From Adiantum capillus-veneris (lineage: Eukaryota > Streptophyta > Polypodiopsida > Polypodiales > Pteridaceae): a DNA stretch of 64,000 nucleotides. The notes beneath the pieces were generated by a model. It was not told where the DNA came from. It saw only the letters and a program-made list of their open reading frames with translations, and did not search any database. The DNA lies in NCBI GenBank assembly GCA_014529385.2, contig CM043944.1, positions 171,547,740-171,611,739 on the forward strand, given 5' to 3'. Of the stretch, positions 35,688-46,154 are shown in pieces. A program made the position numbers and the translations under genes. The stretch's first letter is position 1. The number at the start of each line of letters is the position of its first letter.

Positions 35688-36545
35688 CTACACAGTGAGA
35701 GGAGGCGGTCTGGGGGGATATATGTCTCCCGGAAGTCGCCTTGGATGTGGACAATTGTACATGCCTTGGCCCATTTCATTGCAATTCCAACATCGCAACT
35801 CTTGAGCTTGTCTTCGTTGATTGCGATTCCCTTCTCTTGGTACTCGTTGTTGAGGTAGGCCCTGTACTAGATTCAGAGTGAGGTTCTCAAGCTGTTGAGT
35901 TAGCCTTTGTAAAACCTCTTGTTGAGAGTTATCTCCTATTTGTGAAGATTGTGCAAGAGGGGCCCTAATTGGTGCTTCCATGGTTTGTGAAGACTCCCTC
36001 TCACTCACTTCATTCAAACCCCTTGCTCTATGTGCTTGGAAGTGTAGTTTTCTAAACTTGATGATGGCTACCTCACGTGCTTCTTCGAAGGTGGATGGGA
36101 ATTTTAGCTCTACTTTAGCCTTTAAAAGTGGATACAAGCCACCCATGAATCTCTCTTTTTTTAGAAAGTTAGGTGCACCACCATGATTTTCTAATGTAGC
36201 CTCCCACCTACCCCATAGATTGACAAAGGTTGCTTCATAAGAGGGATAGTCTTCAAGTGATACCTGCTTATGTACAATAAGACATTTCCATAGTCCTTCA
36301 GAAGTATCACCTTGCCCGAACTTGGAGAGGAAGCTTGCTCGCAGTCTCTCCCAATTGGACTTGATTTGGGGTTGCAAGGTCTCATACCATGCTTTAGCTT
36401 CTGCTTTTAGAACCAACGGGAAGGCTCGTAGCTTTACTTCCTCTTCATCTCTCCCGGATATGAGATGTGCCATCTCCAAGTTGTCAAGAAACTCTTGCGC
36501 ATCTTCCCCACTTCTTGCATAGAACGTGGGAAAATAACTTGACAT
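35688..36545 (-). CDS. element B gag
   Basis: 285 codons from an ATG at 36545. A retrotransposon gag capsid domain occupies about residues 10-150 (GEDAQEFLDNLEMAHLISGR, AKAWYETLQ, FMGGLYPLLKAKVELKFPSTFEE). A Gln-rich region and one zinc-knuckle-like motif CWNCNEMGQGMYNC (about 260-273) follow. The His of the CCHC knuckle is Gln here, a one-base difference from His. Length and order fit gag. It is intact apart from that residue, and it aligns with element C gag along its whole capsid region. It assembles the particle that packages element RNA. Confidence 0.88.
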   Translation of the reverse strand: MSSYFPTFYARSGEDAQEFLDNLEMAHLISGRDEEEVKLRAFPLVLKAEAKAWYETLQPQIKSNWERLRASFLSKFGQGDTSEGLWKCLIVHKQVSLEDYPSYEATFVNLWGRWEATLENHGGAPNFLKKERFMGGLYPLLKAKVELKFPSTFEEAREVAIIKFRKLHFQAHRARGLNEVSERESSQTMEAPIRAPLAQSSQIGDNSQQEVLQRLTQQLENLTLNLVQGLPQQRVPREGNRNQRRQAQELRCWNCNEMGQGMYNCPHPRRLPGDIYPPRPPPLTV

Positions 36546-36630
36546 TTTGTTTAGACTTTTTGAAATTTCTTTTTTTTAAAGAAACTTTTCTCTTACGGGC
36601 CGCACAAGATTGTTGACACTATAAATCTGA

Positions 36631-36843
36631 TTACATTAAAATGAAGATGTACACATCCATTGTTAATTCGTACTTTATCATAGGTAGAATAAATGGATTA
36701 ATTGAAGCATTGATTTCATTGAGGCGAGTGGATCCAAATATCCTCCTTATGATAGATTGAAACCTAAACTTAGTTGCAATGATTATATGAATGGATTGCC
36801 GAGCAATAGGCCTAAAAGGTTCATTTTTTTGATCGTGATTCAT
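36631..36843 (-). CDS. element B small pre-gag ORF, copy 2
   Basis: 70 codons from ATG at 36843 (MNHDQKNEPF...). Similar to the ORF at 36927-37139 and to 54398-54616 of element C. The shared pattern is a hydrophobic strand, a central FG(S/A)xRL or GGERFFE, then the motif AS--PF(I)LP(M/I), and a hydrophobic C-terminus (VYIFIL). The product is unknown. Position between PBS and gag recalls the extra 5' ORF of some Tat/Ogre elements, but no homology to that was shown. Confidence 0.55.
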   Translation of the reverse strand: MNHDQKNEPFRPIARQSIHIIIATKFRFQSIIRRIFGSTRLNEINASINPFILPMIKYELTMDVYIFILM

Positions 36844-36926
36844 GTGCTACTCCTCGTTGTTGGTTTGAAGACCTCGTTCCTTCATATGGCCCTTGAGCAC
36901 CCCTTCACCACTCCTTGTTCCTGCCT

Positions 36927-37139
36927 TTAAAAAAAAATAAAAATGTGAACATAAAAAGAAGTTTCATAATTGATGATTGGAAGTATAATTGGATTGGGTG
37001 ATGCCAGTATTTCTCTAAGTCTTTCTGCACCAAACATAAAAACAATGCGTTGCTGGAAAAAGACTTTTCTATCTATGTGAACATTTACTCTAATGTGTTG
37101 TGCAAAATGAAATGGATAGATGGGAACTCCATTGTTCAT
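36927..37139 (-). CDS. element B small pre-gag ORF, copy 1
   Basis: 70 codons from ATG at 37139, 33 bases downstream of the PBS. It contains FGAERLREILASPNPIILPI and ends VHIFIFF, paralogous to the next ORF (36631-36843) and similar to 54398-54616. The tandem arrangement suggests internal duplication. Function is unknown. Confidence 0.55.
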   Translation of the reverse strand: MNNGVPIYPFHFAQHIRVNVHIDRKVFFQQRIVFMFGAERLREILASPNPIILPIINYETSFYVHIFIFF

Positions 37140-37171
37140 CACTAAAAAATTTGAAGGTAACTTGGAAATAT

Positions 37172-37191
37172 GTTCCTCAGTGGGGGCACCA
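37172..37191 (-). other. element B primer-binding site
   Basis: Minus-strand TGGTGCCCCCACTGAGGAAC starts 5 bases after the 5' LTR end (spacer TAAAG). The TGG start fits complementarity to a tRNA 3' CCA end. The first 12 bases are identical in element C. The tRNA is not identified. Confidence 0.85.
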
Positions 37192-37196
37192 CTTTA

Positions 37197-39277
37197 TGAG
37201 GGCGAGCTTTTTGAAATGGGGCCTCTAAACCCAAACCAATGGGCCTACCCTCACAAAATGTTCGTAAAGAGGTACGCACACTACTTGGGGCACCACCTTC
37301 TTTTGGGAGTGGAGAAGGAAACCAATCAAAATAACACTTGCACTCACCCACTCAAGCAACACACTTTGAAAACCCCCTTACTCTATATACACTTTGGACA
37401 CTTGAACACCATCAACGATTATGCCACCGAATGCTGTGCATCAAAATGAAATATGCAATTTGTGGAATAGCATTCACCTTCTCCCCATAAGAATACCCAT
37501 AATACATCCAAACTCTTCCTCTCTCAAGCACTCAGCAAAAAATCATGCGCATAAGAATTGCCTCTCAAACACACAAGAGAATCACTTACATCAAACTAAC
37601 ACACTTTGCATAGAGAGCTCATCTCCATCTATGCAATGCAGTGACACAAATAAAATCACCATGAGAGGTAGCCACATGCATATGTAATGAAGCAAAAGAG
37701 AGTTGGAGTGAGAAATTTCTTTAGACCAATTGAATAAGTGTGGAGAAACAAACCAATGGTAAATTGAGAATAGAACACTTACTTGATTTCTCGCACACCT
37801 TTTAAGGGGAGGAAAGACGCTGGCTAACCATCACGAATTGCGACACTTGAAAGTTTTGAAGATGATTTCATGATCATTAACATAACCATGAGAGAGATCA
37901 TGATGTATTTACAAGTTATTGAGGTGCTACAAATGATTTATTGGGTTGATGGAGTAAGAGATTGTAGAATGGAAAGAGTGGAGAATAGAGTTGCACTTCC
38001 TCCAAAGAGGAGGGTTAGGAGGGAGGATGTGAAAGAGGGAGAGTTGGGGTTTTCTCTACTATTGATCAAGAAACAACATGAAGTTGAAAATATAGGTGTG
38101 TGTCCTTGAGTCTCTCCAAGGGGGGCTATTTATAGTTGTGTAGGAGTGGGATTATGCTACACTTAATTAGAGTAAGTGATTAGACCTAATTAAGTGTCCT
38201 TTGACCACTCATTGAATATTGGACATAAAAGGGACTATTTATTCACCAAAAATATCATTTTAGACCGTGAAGGCTCCATAGGGGTGCATAATGTAGGTGG
38301 GCCCCACCATGAGGCCCTACGGGTGGCTCCTGCGGGGTATCTCAACTTGTCTGTCTTGGCATTTAGAAAGCATCTTTAGGTTGGTGCCACCACATGCAAG
38401 TGACCTTGAACACTCATTGCTCTTCTAGAAGATGGGTAGGGGAAAAATAAGATCTCACCCTCTTGATTTACTTGATTTACAGTTCCCTTTTGCTGCGAAT
38501 CTGACAGATTTACACTATTTTGACCATAACTTTTTACCTGTAGCTCGGAATGACATGCTTCAAAAGGCAAAATTAACCTTCTCAACATGTTTGATATGAA
38601 TTTGGACTATTCTTCACGCCCATGCACCAAGGAATTCGGTTTGTAAGGTCCACACTAGGCTAGGGAACCTTTTGCTTCCTAGTCTTCTTGTATGGGCCCT
38701 TTGCTTGTATGCATCCAAGGGGAATCATGCTTTTTCAAAAGGCTATGATGCTTAAACAAATAGAGGAGGGCCCACTATTATTTGCTTGTGAAAAGAATAT
38801 ACAATTGGAGTCTTTTTGAAAGGAGAGAAACTATATGTATATTCTTAAGAGATATTGGGCCACCTATCTAGGGGGCATAGAAGACTTGTAGAGAGGGACC
38901 ATAATCTTTGGTAAAGACAAGTGGAGAGTTGATCATGATTTCCATGGGAATTTATCTATATGGGGTGGAAGATGGATATATTATTTTTCTACTACTAATT
39001 CACAAGAGGTAAGAAAGTTTGGGGGTATATAGTTGGTTATTGTATGCTTATTCTATTTACAAAGAAAAAAAGAAAAGAGTGGTAATATAAATATATGACT
39101 GAGGTGACATTTTTGGAAAGAGTATAATGTATGTGTCGCCACAAAGGTTAAACAAAGAGGGGGAATTTACTCTAGATAACTTAATAGCGTAGAAAAATAT
39201 ATACACATATGAGGAAGAGGACGTTGAGTAGGCTGACAAATGTTGCAAAAAAGATGGTTACCATTTTATGCCACTCA
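37197..39277 (-). repeat. element B 5' LTR
   Basis: 2081 bp, TG...CA (minus: TGAGTGGCAT to GCCCTCA). It has a TATA box at 38133-38124 and is otherwise almost identical to 29083-31062. Confidence 0.93.
38124..38133 (-). promoter_or_regulatory. TATA box of element B 5' LTR
   Basis: CTATAAATAG on the minus strand inside the 5' LTR, within the 104 bases missing from the 3' LTR. It would start genomic RNA transcription of the element. Confidence 0.7.
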
Positions 39278-39879
39278 CTGTTTTCAGCATCAAATGAATC
39301 AAGAACTTGCTTGATGATTTTTTCATCAAAAGCAATCCTTGTTGCTTGCAACACCACTCGCAGATCCCAGAGTTGTAGCAGAGTCATTGCGTGATCAGTA
39401 AAGACATCTCGTTGGATTTTACTGTATGGAAGAACAGGAAGGCTTGCCTTTGCCTCAGCAACTATAGCCTGGGTTTCTTCAAGAGTTTCCTGTATCTTCT
39501 CTGAGCGTTTCCTTCTACCCATACATTGTGAGGTTGACGACGATGAAATAGGCGAAGACGAAGAGGAATTACTTGTGTCAAAGCCGTTTCCTGGTGTTGC
39601 TGGCAAGGCTGTCTGACAGTCAACTGTTTCGTCAGAGGTTAAAGTTTGCGGCTGTAGTGAAGAAACCTCGGAGCTCGGCGATGGTGAATGGTTGACAGGA
39701 GGAAAGCGACGCGCAGGAGATTTATGAGGAAAAATGCTAACTCTCCTGACTGTTATACATGTTCGCACCATAAAAGCTCCACCACTCACTGCTCCTAGGC
39801 TTGTGTGCACCATTGCTATCGTGGCAAACATGCATTGGACAAGAATGCAACCCATCCTTGTAATAATTACCACTGGCAT
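39278..39879 (-). pseudogene. element A post-pol ORF, 5' part
   Basis: The ORF starts at ATG 39879, just after integrase. It has a Ser/Pro-rich segment (NSSSSSPISSSSTSQ), a basic MGRRKRSEK patch and the helical stretch LPVLPYSKIQRDVFTDHAMT. At DAENS it is cut by element B, and it resumes in frame at 29080. This region matches in pattern the start of the element E ORF (LPMLP, then a vtpe-like IA-AL motif). Function is unknown. Confidence 0.65.
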
Positions 39880-39918
39880 ACCACTTGACCGTTGCCCACT
39901 TAAAATTAGGAAAGGTTG

Positions 39919-41207
39919 TCAATACTGGTTCTGGACTGATTCCCACTCAGGTTGGACCATACTGGTACTGGTTCTCAGGTCAACATGATCTGGTTCTTCT
40001 GGTACCGGTTCTGAAGTTGGAACTAGTTGCACATGAAAAAGACCAAAAATGTCTAGTTCTGGTATCTCTTGATCAACATCCGCCAGTTCCTTAGTACCTT
40101 GTTCCAACCAAGTTTCTCTGGTCTCTGAATAATAAAGTTTGATCTTTGCAACATTATATACTCCCTGCAACATCAGTCCAGATAAATCTTTCAATCTGAC
40201 TGTGCCATTGGAGAAGACCCAATCGACCTCAAAAGGTCTTGCCCAGGCAATCTTCAAATTCGGCTTCTTTGGACCCAATTTAAACTGATATAGAATCACT
40301 AAGTCTCCTTTCTTGAATTCTCGGATTTTGATTCGGCGATCATGCCATTGCTTCCTTCTTTGTTGAACAATCACTTGTTCCAATATAGCTCTTTGCCTGA
40401 GTTCATCTAATTGCATCAGTTCATCTAGCTTTTCTTAAGATTATGGTTGAAATCTAATCCATACTTCACAGCCATTCTCAGACTGGGGATTACAAACTCC
40501 ATAGGAACCACAACTTCTGTACCATACACCATTCTGAATGGTGTCATTCCAGTAGTTACCTTATAAGCTGTCCTATAAGCCCATAGAGCAGTCTGAAGCT
40601 TCAAATCCCACTGGTCTGGTTTCTTTTGCACCACCTTAGTGAGAATAGTCTTGATTGTCTTATTGCTACTTTCAACCTGTCCATTGCATCTGGGATAGTA
40701 AGGGGTAGATTTCCGATGCTTGACTGAAAGCATATCGAATAGGATTGCCATAGTATCATTGATAAAGTGTGTCCCTTGGTCGGTCACAATTTCGACTGGA
40801 CATCCATATCGACAGACAATATTCTCAAACAGAAACCTTGCAGTTGACTTGGTTGTGTTGTCAGGAAGAGCTTTAGCTTCAACCCACTTGGTAACATAAC
40901 AAGTAGCCATCACGATGTACTTGTTCTTCCTGGGAGTCACCTTCTTAAAAGGTCCCATAAAATCCAGTCCCCATTTCATGAATACTCCCAATGGTTGTAT
41001 CGGCATTAAGGGAGTCATGTCTGCAGCTGTTGGTCGGCCCATTCTTTGGCATATGTCACAAGTTTTACAAAAGCTTCTAACATCAACAATCATTGTTTGC
41101 CACCACAGACCTGCTTGCAGAATCTTCTTGTAGGTTACTTTGTTGGAAAAATGTCCACCAGACTCGCCATTATGCGCTTCTGAGATAACTTGCATTCTTC
41201 CTTCCAT
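39919..41207 (-). pseudogene. element A integrase
   Basis: HHCC finger (ISEAHNGESGGHFSNKVTYK, CKTCDICQRMG) is followed by the catalytic core: D in KWGLDFMGPFKK, D in TDQGTHF, E in NGQVESSNK. A frameshift near 40420 leads into the C-terminal domain (LDELRQRAILEQVIVQQRRK, FKKGDLVILYQFKLG). A stop at 41220 separates it from RNase H. No chromodomain was recognised. No second RNase H is present, unlike elements B and D, so A belongs to a different gypsy lineage. Confidence 0.9.
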
Positions 41208-41219
41208 AGGGACACATCT

Positions 41220-43265
41220 TTAAAGTATACCATCCACACCTAATCGATAAAGTACTCCCCCAATGATGGTAAATTTCAGACTTTTTATGATGAGAGCTTT
41301 CTTCGGATTCTGTTTCCAATCCTCTGGAAAAGCACCTTTGGGAAGGAATTGATAAATATCATACCATTCAGGATCCACTAATTCTTTTGCTTCTAACTGA
41401 AATAAATCAGCATCCACTGGCTCATCTCTCAGAGGTGATTCTGAATATCCTTCTGTACTTTTGGAAAGAAGAAAGTCAGCTCCACAGTGGTTTCGGCCAG
41501 GCTTATGGAAAATTCTGAATTCAAATTCCATAAGGAACATCATCCATCTTATCAGCCTGCCTTGAATAATAACTTTGTTAATAAGAAATAGAAGAGCTTG
41601 ATGATCCACATAAAAATGGAATAACTTCCCAAATAAGTAATGCCTGAACCTCGTGGTGCTAAAAAACATTTTGAGGGCTTCTCTTTCAGTAGTCGTATAG
41701 CCTTGTTCATCTTGAATGAATCTCCGACTAGCAAAATAGACCGGATAGTCCGTTCTGCCATCTGGCTGAGCTAATACTGCCCCCATTGCCAATCCTGAAG
41801 AATCTACATGTACATGAAAAATAATATCCCAATTCGGCTGCCTGAGGACTAATTTACTGGTAATGGCTTTTTTCAAATTCTGGAAACTCTCCTCACAGTT
41901 AGCAGTCCAATGGAACTTACTGGTCTTCTTTGTAAGCTCATATAGTGGTACTGCTTGAGAAGCAAACTTGTGTACAAATCTTCTATAGAAATTCACATAC
42001 CCCAAGAAAGAACTCAACTCAGAAGCAGTTCTGGGTGCTTTAGCTTGCTGGACACACTGTATTTTGTCATTGGCCATTTCTATTCCATTGCGCGAAACCA
42101 CATGTCCCAGTAGCTGTCCCTTCCAAACCAGAAAGACAGATTTGAATGGATTTAAGCAAATCCATTTTTCCTGGCAATGTTTAAAAACCATCTCTAGGAA
42201 TAGAAGGTGTTGTTCCTCATCTGAATAGACAGTGAAGTCATCCATGAAAATGGCGAGGAACCGATGAAGAAATTCATTAAACATCTCCATCATACATCGT
42301 TGAAAAGTAGCTGGTGCATTGCACAGGCCAAAAGGCATCACCAGATACATGAATGCTCCCCACTCAGTGATGAAAGTGGTCTTGTCCCTATATTCAGGAG
42401 CAATCTGTAACTGGTTATAGCCGCTATAACCATCCATGAAGCTATACATCTCATATCCTGCGATCTCATCAAGCAACATATCAGTAAAAGGTAAGGGAAA
42501 TGGATCCTTAATGGTCTGGGCATTTAGTTTCCTATAGTCGACACAACCCCTTAATTTCCCATTCTTCTTAGGAACGACAACTATTGGAAATAACCAATCA
42601 CTGCTTGCTACTTCTGTAATGAACCCAGCCTTGAGAAGATTATCAATCTCTTCCTTGACCTTCTTTGAATAGTTGGGGTTCATCCGGTATCTTTGCAATC
42701 TGACTGGCCTAGCATCCGGTTTCAATGGTATTCGGTGCTGACAGACTTCAGGATCTACTCCCTTCAAATCTGTATGTTCCCAGGCAAATACATCTTTATA
42801 GTTCTGGAACATTTTCCGTGCCTTTTCCTTCATTGCCGGTTTCAGGTGCTTGTTGACTTTGATCATTCTGGGATTTTCCTCTGATCCCAGGTTCCACTCC
42901 TCTACATTCTGATCATCTAGAAGAAACCAGTTTGGTCCTCCTCCTTTTCGTTTGGTCGATTCTTCAGCGTAGTCCCAAGAAGGTCCAATCATTTCTGAAT
43001 CATTATTCTGATCAGGTGGATACTCTTCAGAACATGCTGATTCTTCCATTATACCAGTATTAGCTGGTTCCTCCATTCTTCCAGTTAGCTGAAACGTTCT
43101 TTCCCCTGTATTGACTTCAGTAAACTGATCAGGGAATTGTCTCTTCTGCTTGTCATCTTTCTCTTTGTTCAGTAGGACTGCATTCAAATCAATTTCTGCC
43201 AAAGGAAATATGTTCATAGTTGCTAGCATTTGCTCAATTTTCTTAGCTCGGTATTTCTGACACAA
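41220..43265 (-). pseudogene. element A reverse transcriptase and RNase H
   Basis: 681 open codons: an acidic linker, then RT (KAGFITEVASSDWLFPIVVV, GCVDYRKLNAQTIKDPFPLP, MDGYSGYNQLQIAPEYRDKT, MPFGLCNAPATFQRCM, catalytic FMDD in LAIFMDDFTVYSD). Next are the connection region (FLGYVNFYRRFVHKFA) and RNase H (HVDSSGLAMGAVLAQPDG, TTTEREALKMFF, YVDHQALLFL). All main motifs are present. It ends at an in-frame stop before integrase. This is the best preserved part of element A. Confidence 0.93.
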
Positions 43266-43289
43266 CTCCTTCGGCCTCAGTTCCTTTTT

Positions 43290-44140
43290 CTAGCTCCTGG
43301 TGTTGTTGGTCTGGATTTTGATTCTGCCACTGGCCCCGTCTATGGTTAAAGTCTGGTTTGTGTAGTCATGAACAGCATGTGTTTTTCTTAACCATAGGCG
43401 GCCTAATAGCATTCCATATGCACCCTGCACATCCAAAACTAGGAAACTAGTTTTGAATCTCTCCCTCCCAACTCTTATCTGCATGTTTTCAATCATGCCC
43501 GTCGCTTGTACGAACCGATGATCTGACATTCTTACTTTGAATGGTGCTGGTTTCATGTTAGTGATACCCATTCTTTGCTGAAGATGGGCTCCCATTATGT
43601 TGACTCCTACTCCTCCATCCAGTATGACGCTTGAGAGAGGTTCCCACTGCTTCCTGACCTTGTAGTCTACCTGAATAAGTGGAACTTCATCATCCTGGAC
43701 AGCCGTCAGGTCCACTGTTCTGGCCTCTGTCTCAGTCTTCCTACGTTGTCTGATAAAGTTGGCCACCTCAGGTAAGGTCTTTCTTATATCCTCCAGCTCT
43801 ACAGTCAGCTTCTGGATTCTATCACAAATTTTCACCTGAATTTCCTCTTGATCCTGGTCAGACTGATTGTCAGAGCGTGAAGAAATAGTGTCTTCATACT
43901 GCCATTCTTCTTTAGCAGTACTACTCTTCCTTCCTCTTCTATCTCACCAGCTAGTCCATGTACCACAGCCAGCATGGTCTCTGTCATGGCCGGTACTGAC
44001 TGACCTTTATCAGTCAATTGGGCTGGTATCTTCTGAATGACTCTAGCCTCGGAACTTTCTGGCTGCTCTGGCAGCTTCTTAGCTAAATCCTCTGTGATTT
44101 TAGCTGCTAGTTCCCGCTGCTCTTGCCACTCATCCACCAC
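43290..44140 (-). pseudogene. element A protease region
   Basis: The protease active site DGGVGVN (VILDGGVGVNIMG) and the later MLLGRLWLRK motif lie in 43835-43290. An upstream segment (44140-43832) continues the polyprotein in another frame (DEWQEQRELAAKITEDLAKK), so at least two frameshifts separate it from the zinc-knuckle ORF. Confidence 0.8.
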
Positions 44141-44189
44141 CTTTTCTTTACCCTTGGCCTTCCAAACTTCCCTTTGTTAGGCCCACTTG

Positions 44190-44660
44190 CTACAGTTGGG
44201 ATTGGCTTGGTACTTCTAAAATGTATGGAATCTCTTCAATGATCACGCCTTTGCTCCTAGTAACTACTCTGACTGGGACTCGCTCTAGTGCCTTAGCCTC
44301 AGTAGTAGCAGTCGTTACCGGTGCATCTAGACATTGGGCTGCAAAATGACCATACTTCCCATAGGTATAGCAATTCATGCTCCTGGTCTGGAAGCTACCT
44401 CTTCCTCTTCCTCTACCCATTCCTGGTTGGTATCTTCCACGTCCTTGACCAGTACTACTGGTACCTGGTCTCTCTTCTTGGGCTACTGCCTTCACTGGTT
44501 CAGTGTAGCCAACCACTGATAGATCCTTTCCTTTCTTAAAATGGTGAATTCTGATGCCACAATTATTCCATAGATGACCAAAGGCCTTGTAGTAGGTACA
44601 TTGTGGACATTCCGTAGAGATGTGATCCTTGGATTTACATATGTAACACCAAGTCTCCAT
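44190..44660 (-). pseudogene. element A gag, zinc-knuckle part
   Basis: Two knuckle-like motifs: CYICKSKDHISTEC (a full CX2CX4HX4C) and CYTYGKYGHFAAQC (second Cys replaced by Tyr). They are separated by an Arg/Gly-rich stretch (GRGRYQPGMGRGRGRGSFQ). The segment follows the capsid segment after a TAG. It would bind RNA in the particle. Confidence 0.85.
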
Positions 44661-44699
44661 CTTCCGGACCGGCTGTCTTGTGTGGCTAATTTCTGCAAT

Positions 44700-45176
44700 C
44701 TACTTAGCCATTTCTTCAATTTTCTTGGCCCATGATCCTTTCTTTGATTTTTCCTTTGTCCGTTCATTGGAGATTCTCTCGAAACTGCTGGACGTTGTAC
44801 TGGAATCAAAAGCTTCAGTAGCCGAACTACTGCTACTAGTCCTTCGCTTCTTGTGGCTCTTTTCTTTCTTAGCCTGCTGTTCTAGTTTTAATGCTCGCTG
44901 GACCAGATCATTGAATTTCTTTGTAGGGACTGGTACTTCTTGTTCTCTCAGCTTTTTGCTTCTGAACTCATTCAAAAACCATGCCCTCAATCTCTTCTCA
45001 GACGGCGGTTCTTGCAATTGCCTGGTCAGTTCTTTTATCTTTTCGACATAGCTACGGACTGACAAATTCCTCTGTTTGATATGATCCAATTCACAGAGAA
45101 TATCCTCGTCCCCTCGATTGTCAGAATATTCTAGCCTGAAGGCCTTAAGTAATTTCTTGAGAAGCTTCCTATGCAT
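44700..45176 (-). pseudogene. element A gag, capsid end
   Basis: C-terminal half of a gag capsid domain (MHRKLLKKLLKAFRLEY, YVEKIKELTRQLQEPPSEKR, AWFLNEFRSKKLREQE), then a Lys/Ser-rich tail, ended by TAG at 44700. The amino half, PBS and 5' LTR are absent: the element is truncated at about 45.18 kb. A 28-bp direct repeat (45148-45176 and 45225-45252) marks this edge. Confidence 0.8.
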
Positions 45177-45204
45177 GGGGAGGTAAGACCCTCGAGTCAA
45201 AAAG

Positions 45205-46150
45205 AGAACCTACACACTTAATGAGGAAGTTTCTTGAGAAACTTCCTATGCATAAAAATCTCAAAGTTAGGGGAATTCTAAAAGAGCACATGGGACACAT
45301 GTCAGATTCTCACTAAGCTTAACCACATGGTGTGCTTGAATGCTATTGGTTGGGCTAAAGAGGGGTCCAATGAACTTCTAGTTCCATCCAACAAATATCT
45401 AGATATTTTCAAGCTCTCTCTCTCTCTCTCTAAGGGGTAAGGAGGACACTTGTCAAAAGACTACCCATGTACTTGACTGCATGTTGCATGTGATTGGCTA
45501 GGGGGAGAAGGGTCCAATGAGCTTACAGCATGTGGAAAGGTTGTAAGTCGCCCCAAGCAAGCAAGGGACACACACATTCATTTGGAGGGCCATTCTCACT
45601 TGGTGAAAGCTGAGGAACACCACCTCCTTCTCCAAGCTTGTGAGAGTGAAAGCCTACACCGACACTCTTGGCTATGGAATGAAAATCCAACCAAGAGTCA
45701 TGCTTCAATGCTTATGCTTCCCATCTTCTCCATCTTCATTACTATGCTTTTATGTATGCTAGCAAGAAGAGTATTGATAAGGAGGAACTATTTCTTTCTC
45801 CTATGAAATGTTTCTTCATCCTCTTCGCTATCCTCCTTCCTCGCTAGCTCTCTCCACCTTCGAAGGTGTTTGAGGCCTTGGGATATTTAATGTTTTCTTC
45901 AAGTTTATGTTATGCTTGTGATGCATGAAGCTTTCCATATTCATTGCATCACCTAGGTTACAAGGAACACAAAGAATGTATTGTACCAAGTCTCTCTTGA
46001 TGGGAGAAACTATAGTACAAATGCCTATTGGAGGGGGGACCGGATCCATATGAATCCGGTCCTCTACTATTGTTAATCTCTCAAAAGTGCTTCACATAAT
46101 TTCTTAATTCCTCTACTCTCAGAGTTCATAGGCCATTTCCATTACAGACA
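45205..46150. other. gene-free stretch between element A and MULE
   Basis: Contains a degenerate internal repeat (TTGG-TGGGCTAAAGAGGGGTCC near 45350, again near 45494), a short CT run (45415-45432) and a palindrome at 46037-46062. It could be MULE flank or the end of an unrecognised element. No gene is supported. Confidence 0.35.
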
Positions 46151-46154
46151 CGAT

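Larger units (their letters stand above)
29083..39277 (-). mobile_element. element B: near-complete Tat-type Ty3/gypsy LTR retrotransposon
   Basis: A 10.2-kb element with LTRs at 37197-39277 (5') and 29083-31062 (3'). PBS is 5 bases from the 5' LTR and a G-rich PPT abuts the 3' LTR. The order is two small pre-gag ORFs, gag, protease, RT, RNase H, second (archaeal-type) RNase H and integrase. The host motif AACAG occurs on both sides (39278-39282 and 29076-29080, minus-strand AACAG), with two extra bases next to the 3' LTR. Removing B and one AACAG copy gives an open frame across the junction (DAENS joined to GKINN). By eye the LTRs differ at about 20 positions plus a 104-bp deletion, suggesting a young insertion. 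The dual RNase H places it in the Tat group. Confidence 0.92.

Noticed and set aside
29083-39277. Large segmental duplication (2 kb direct repeats)
   Set aside because: The repeats have TG/CA ends and flank PBS, gag-pol and PPT, so they are LTRs.
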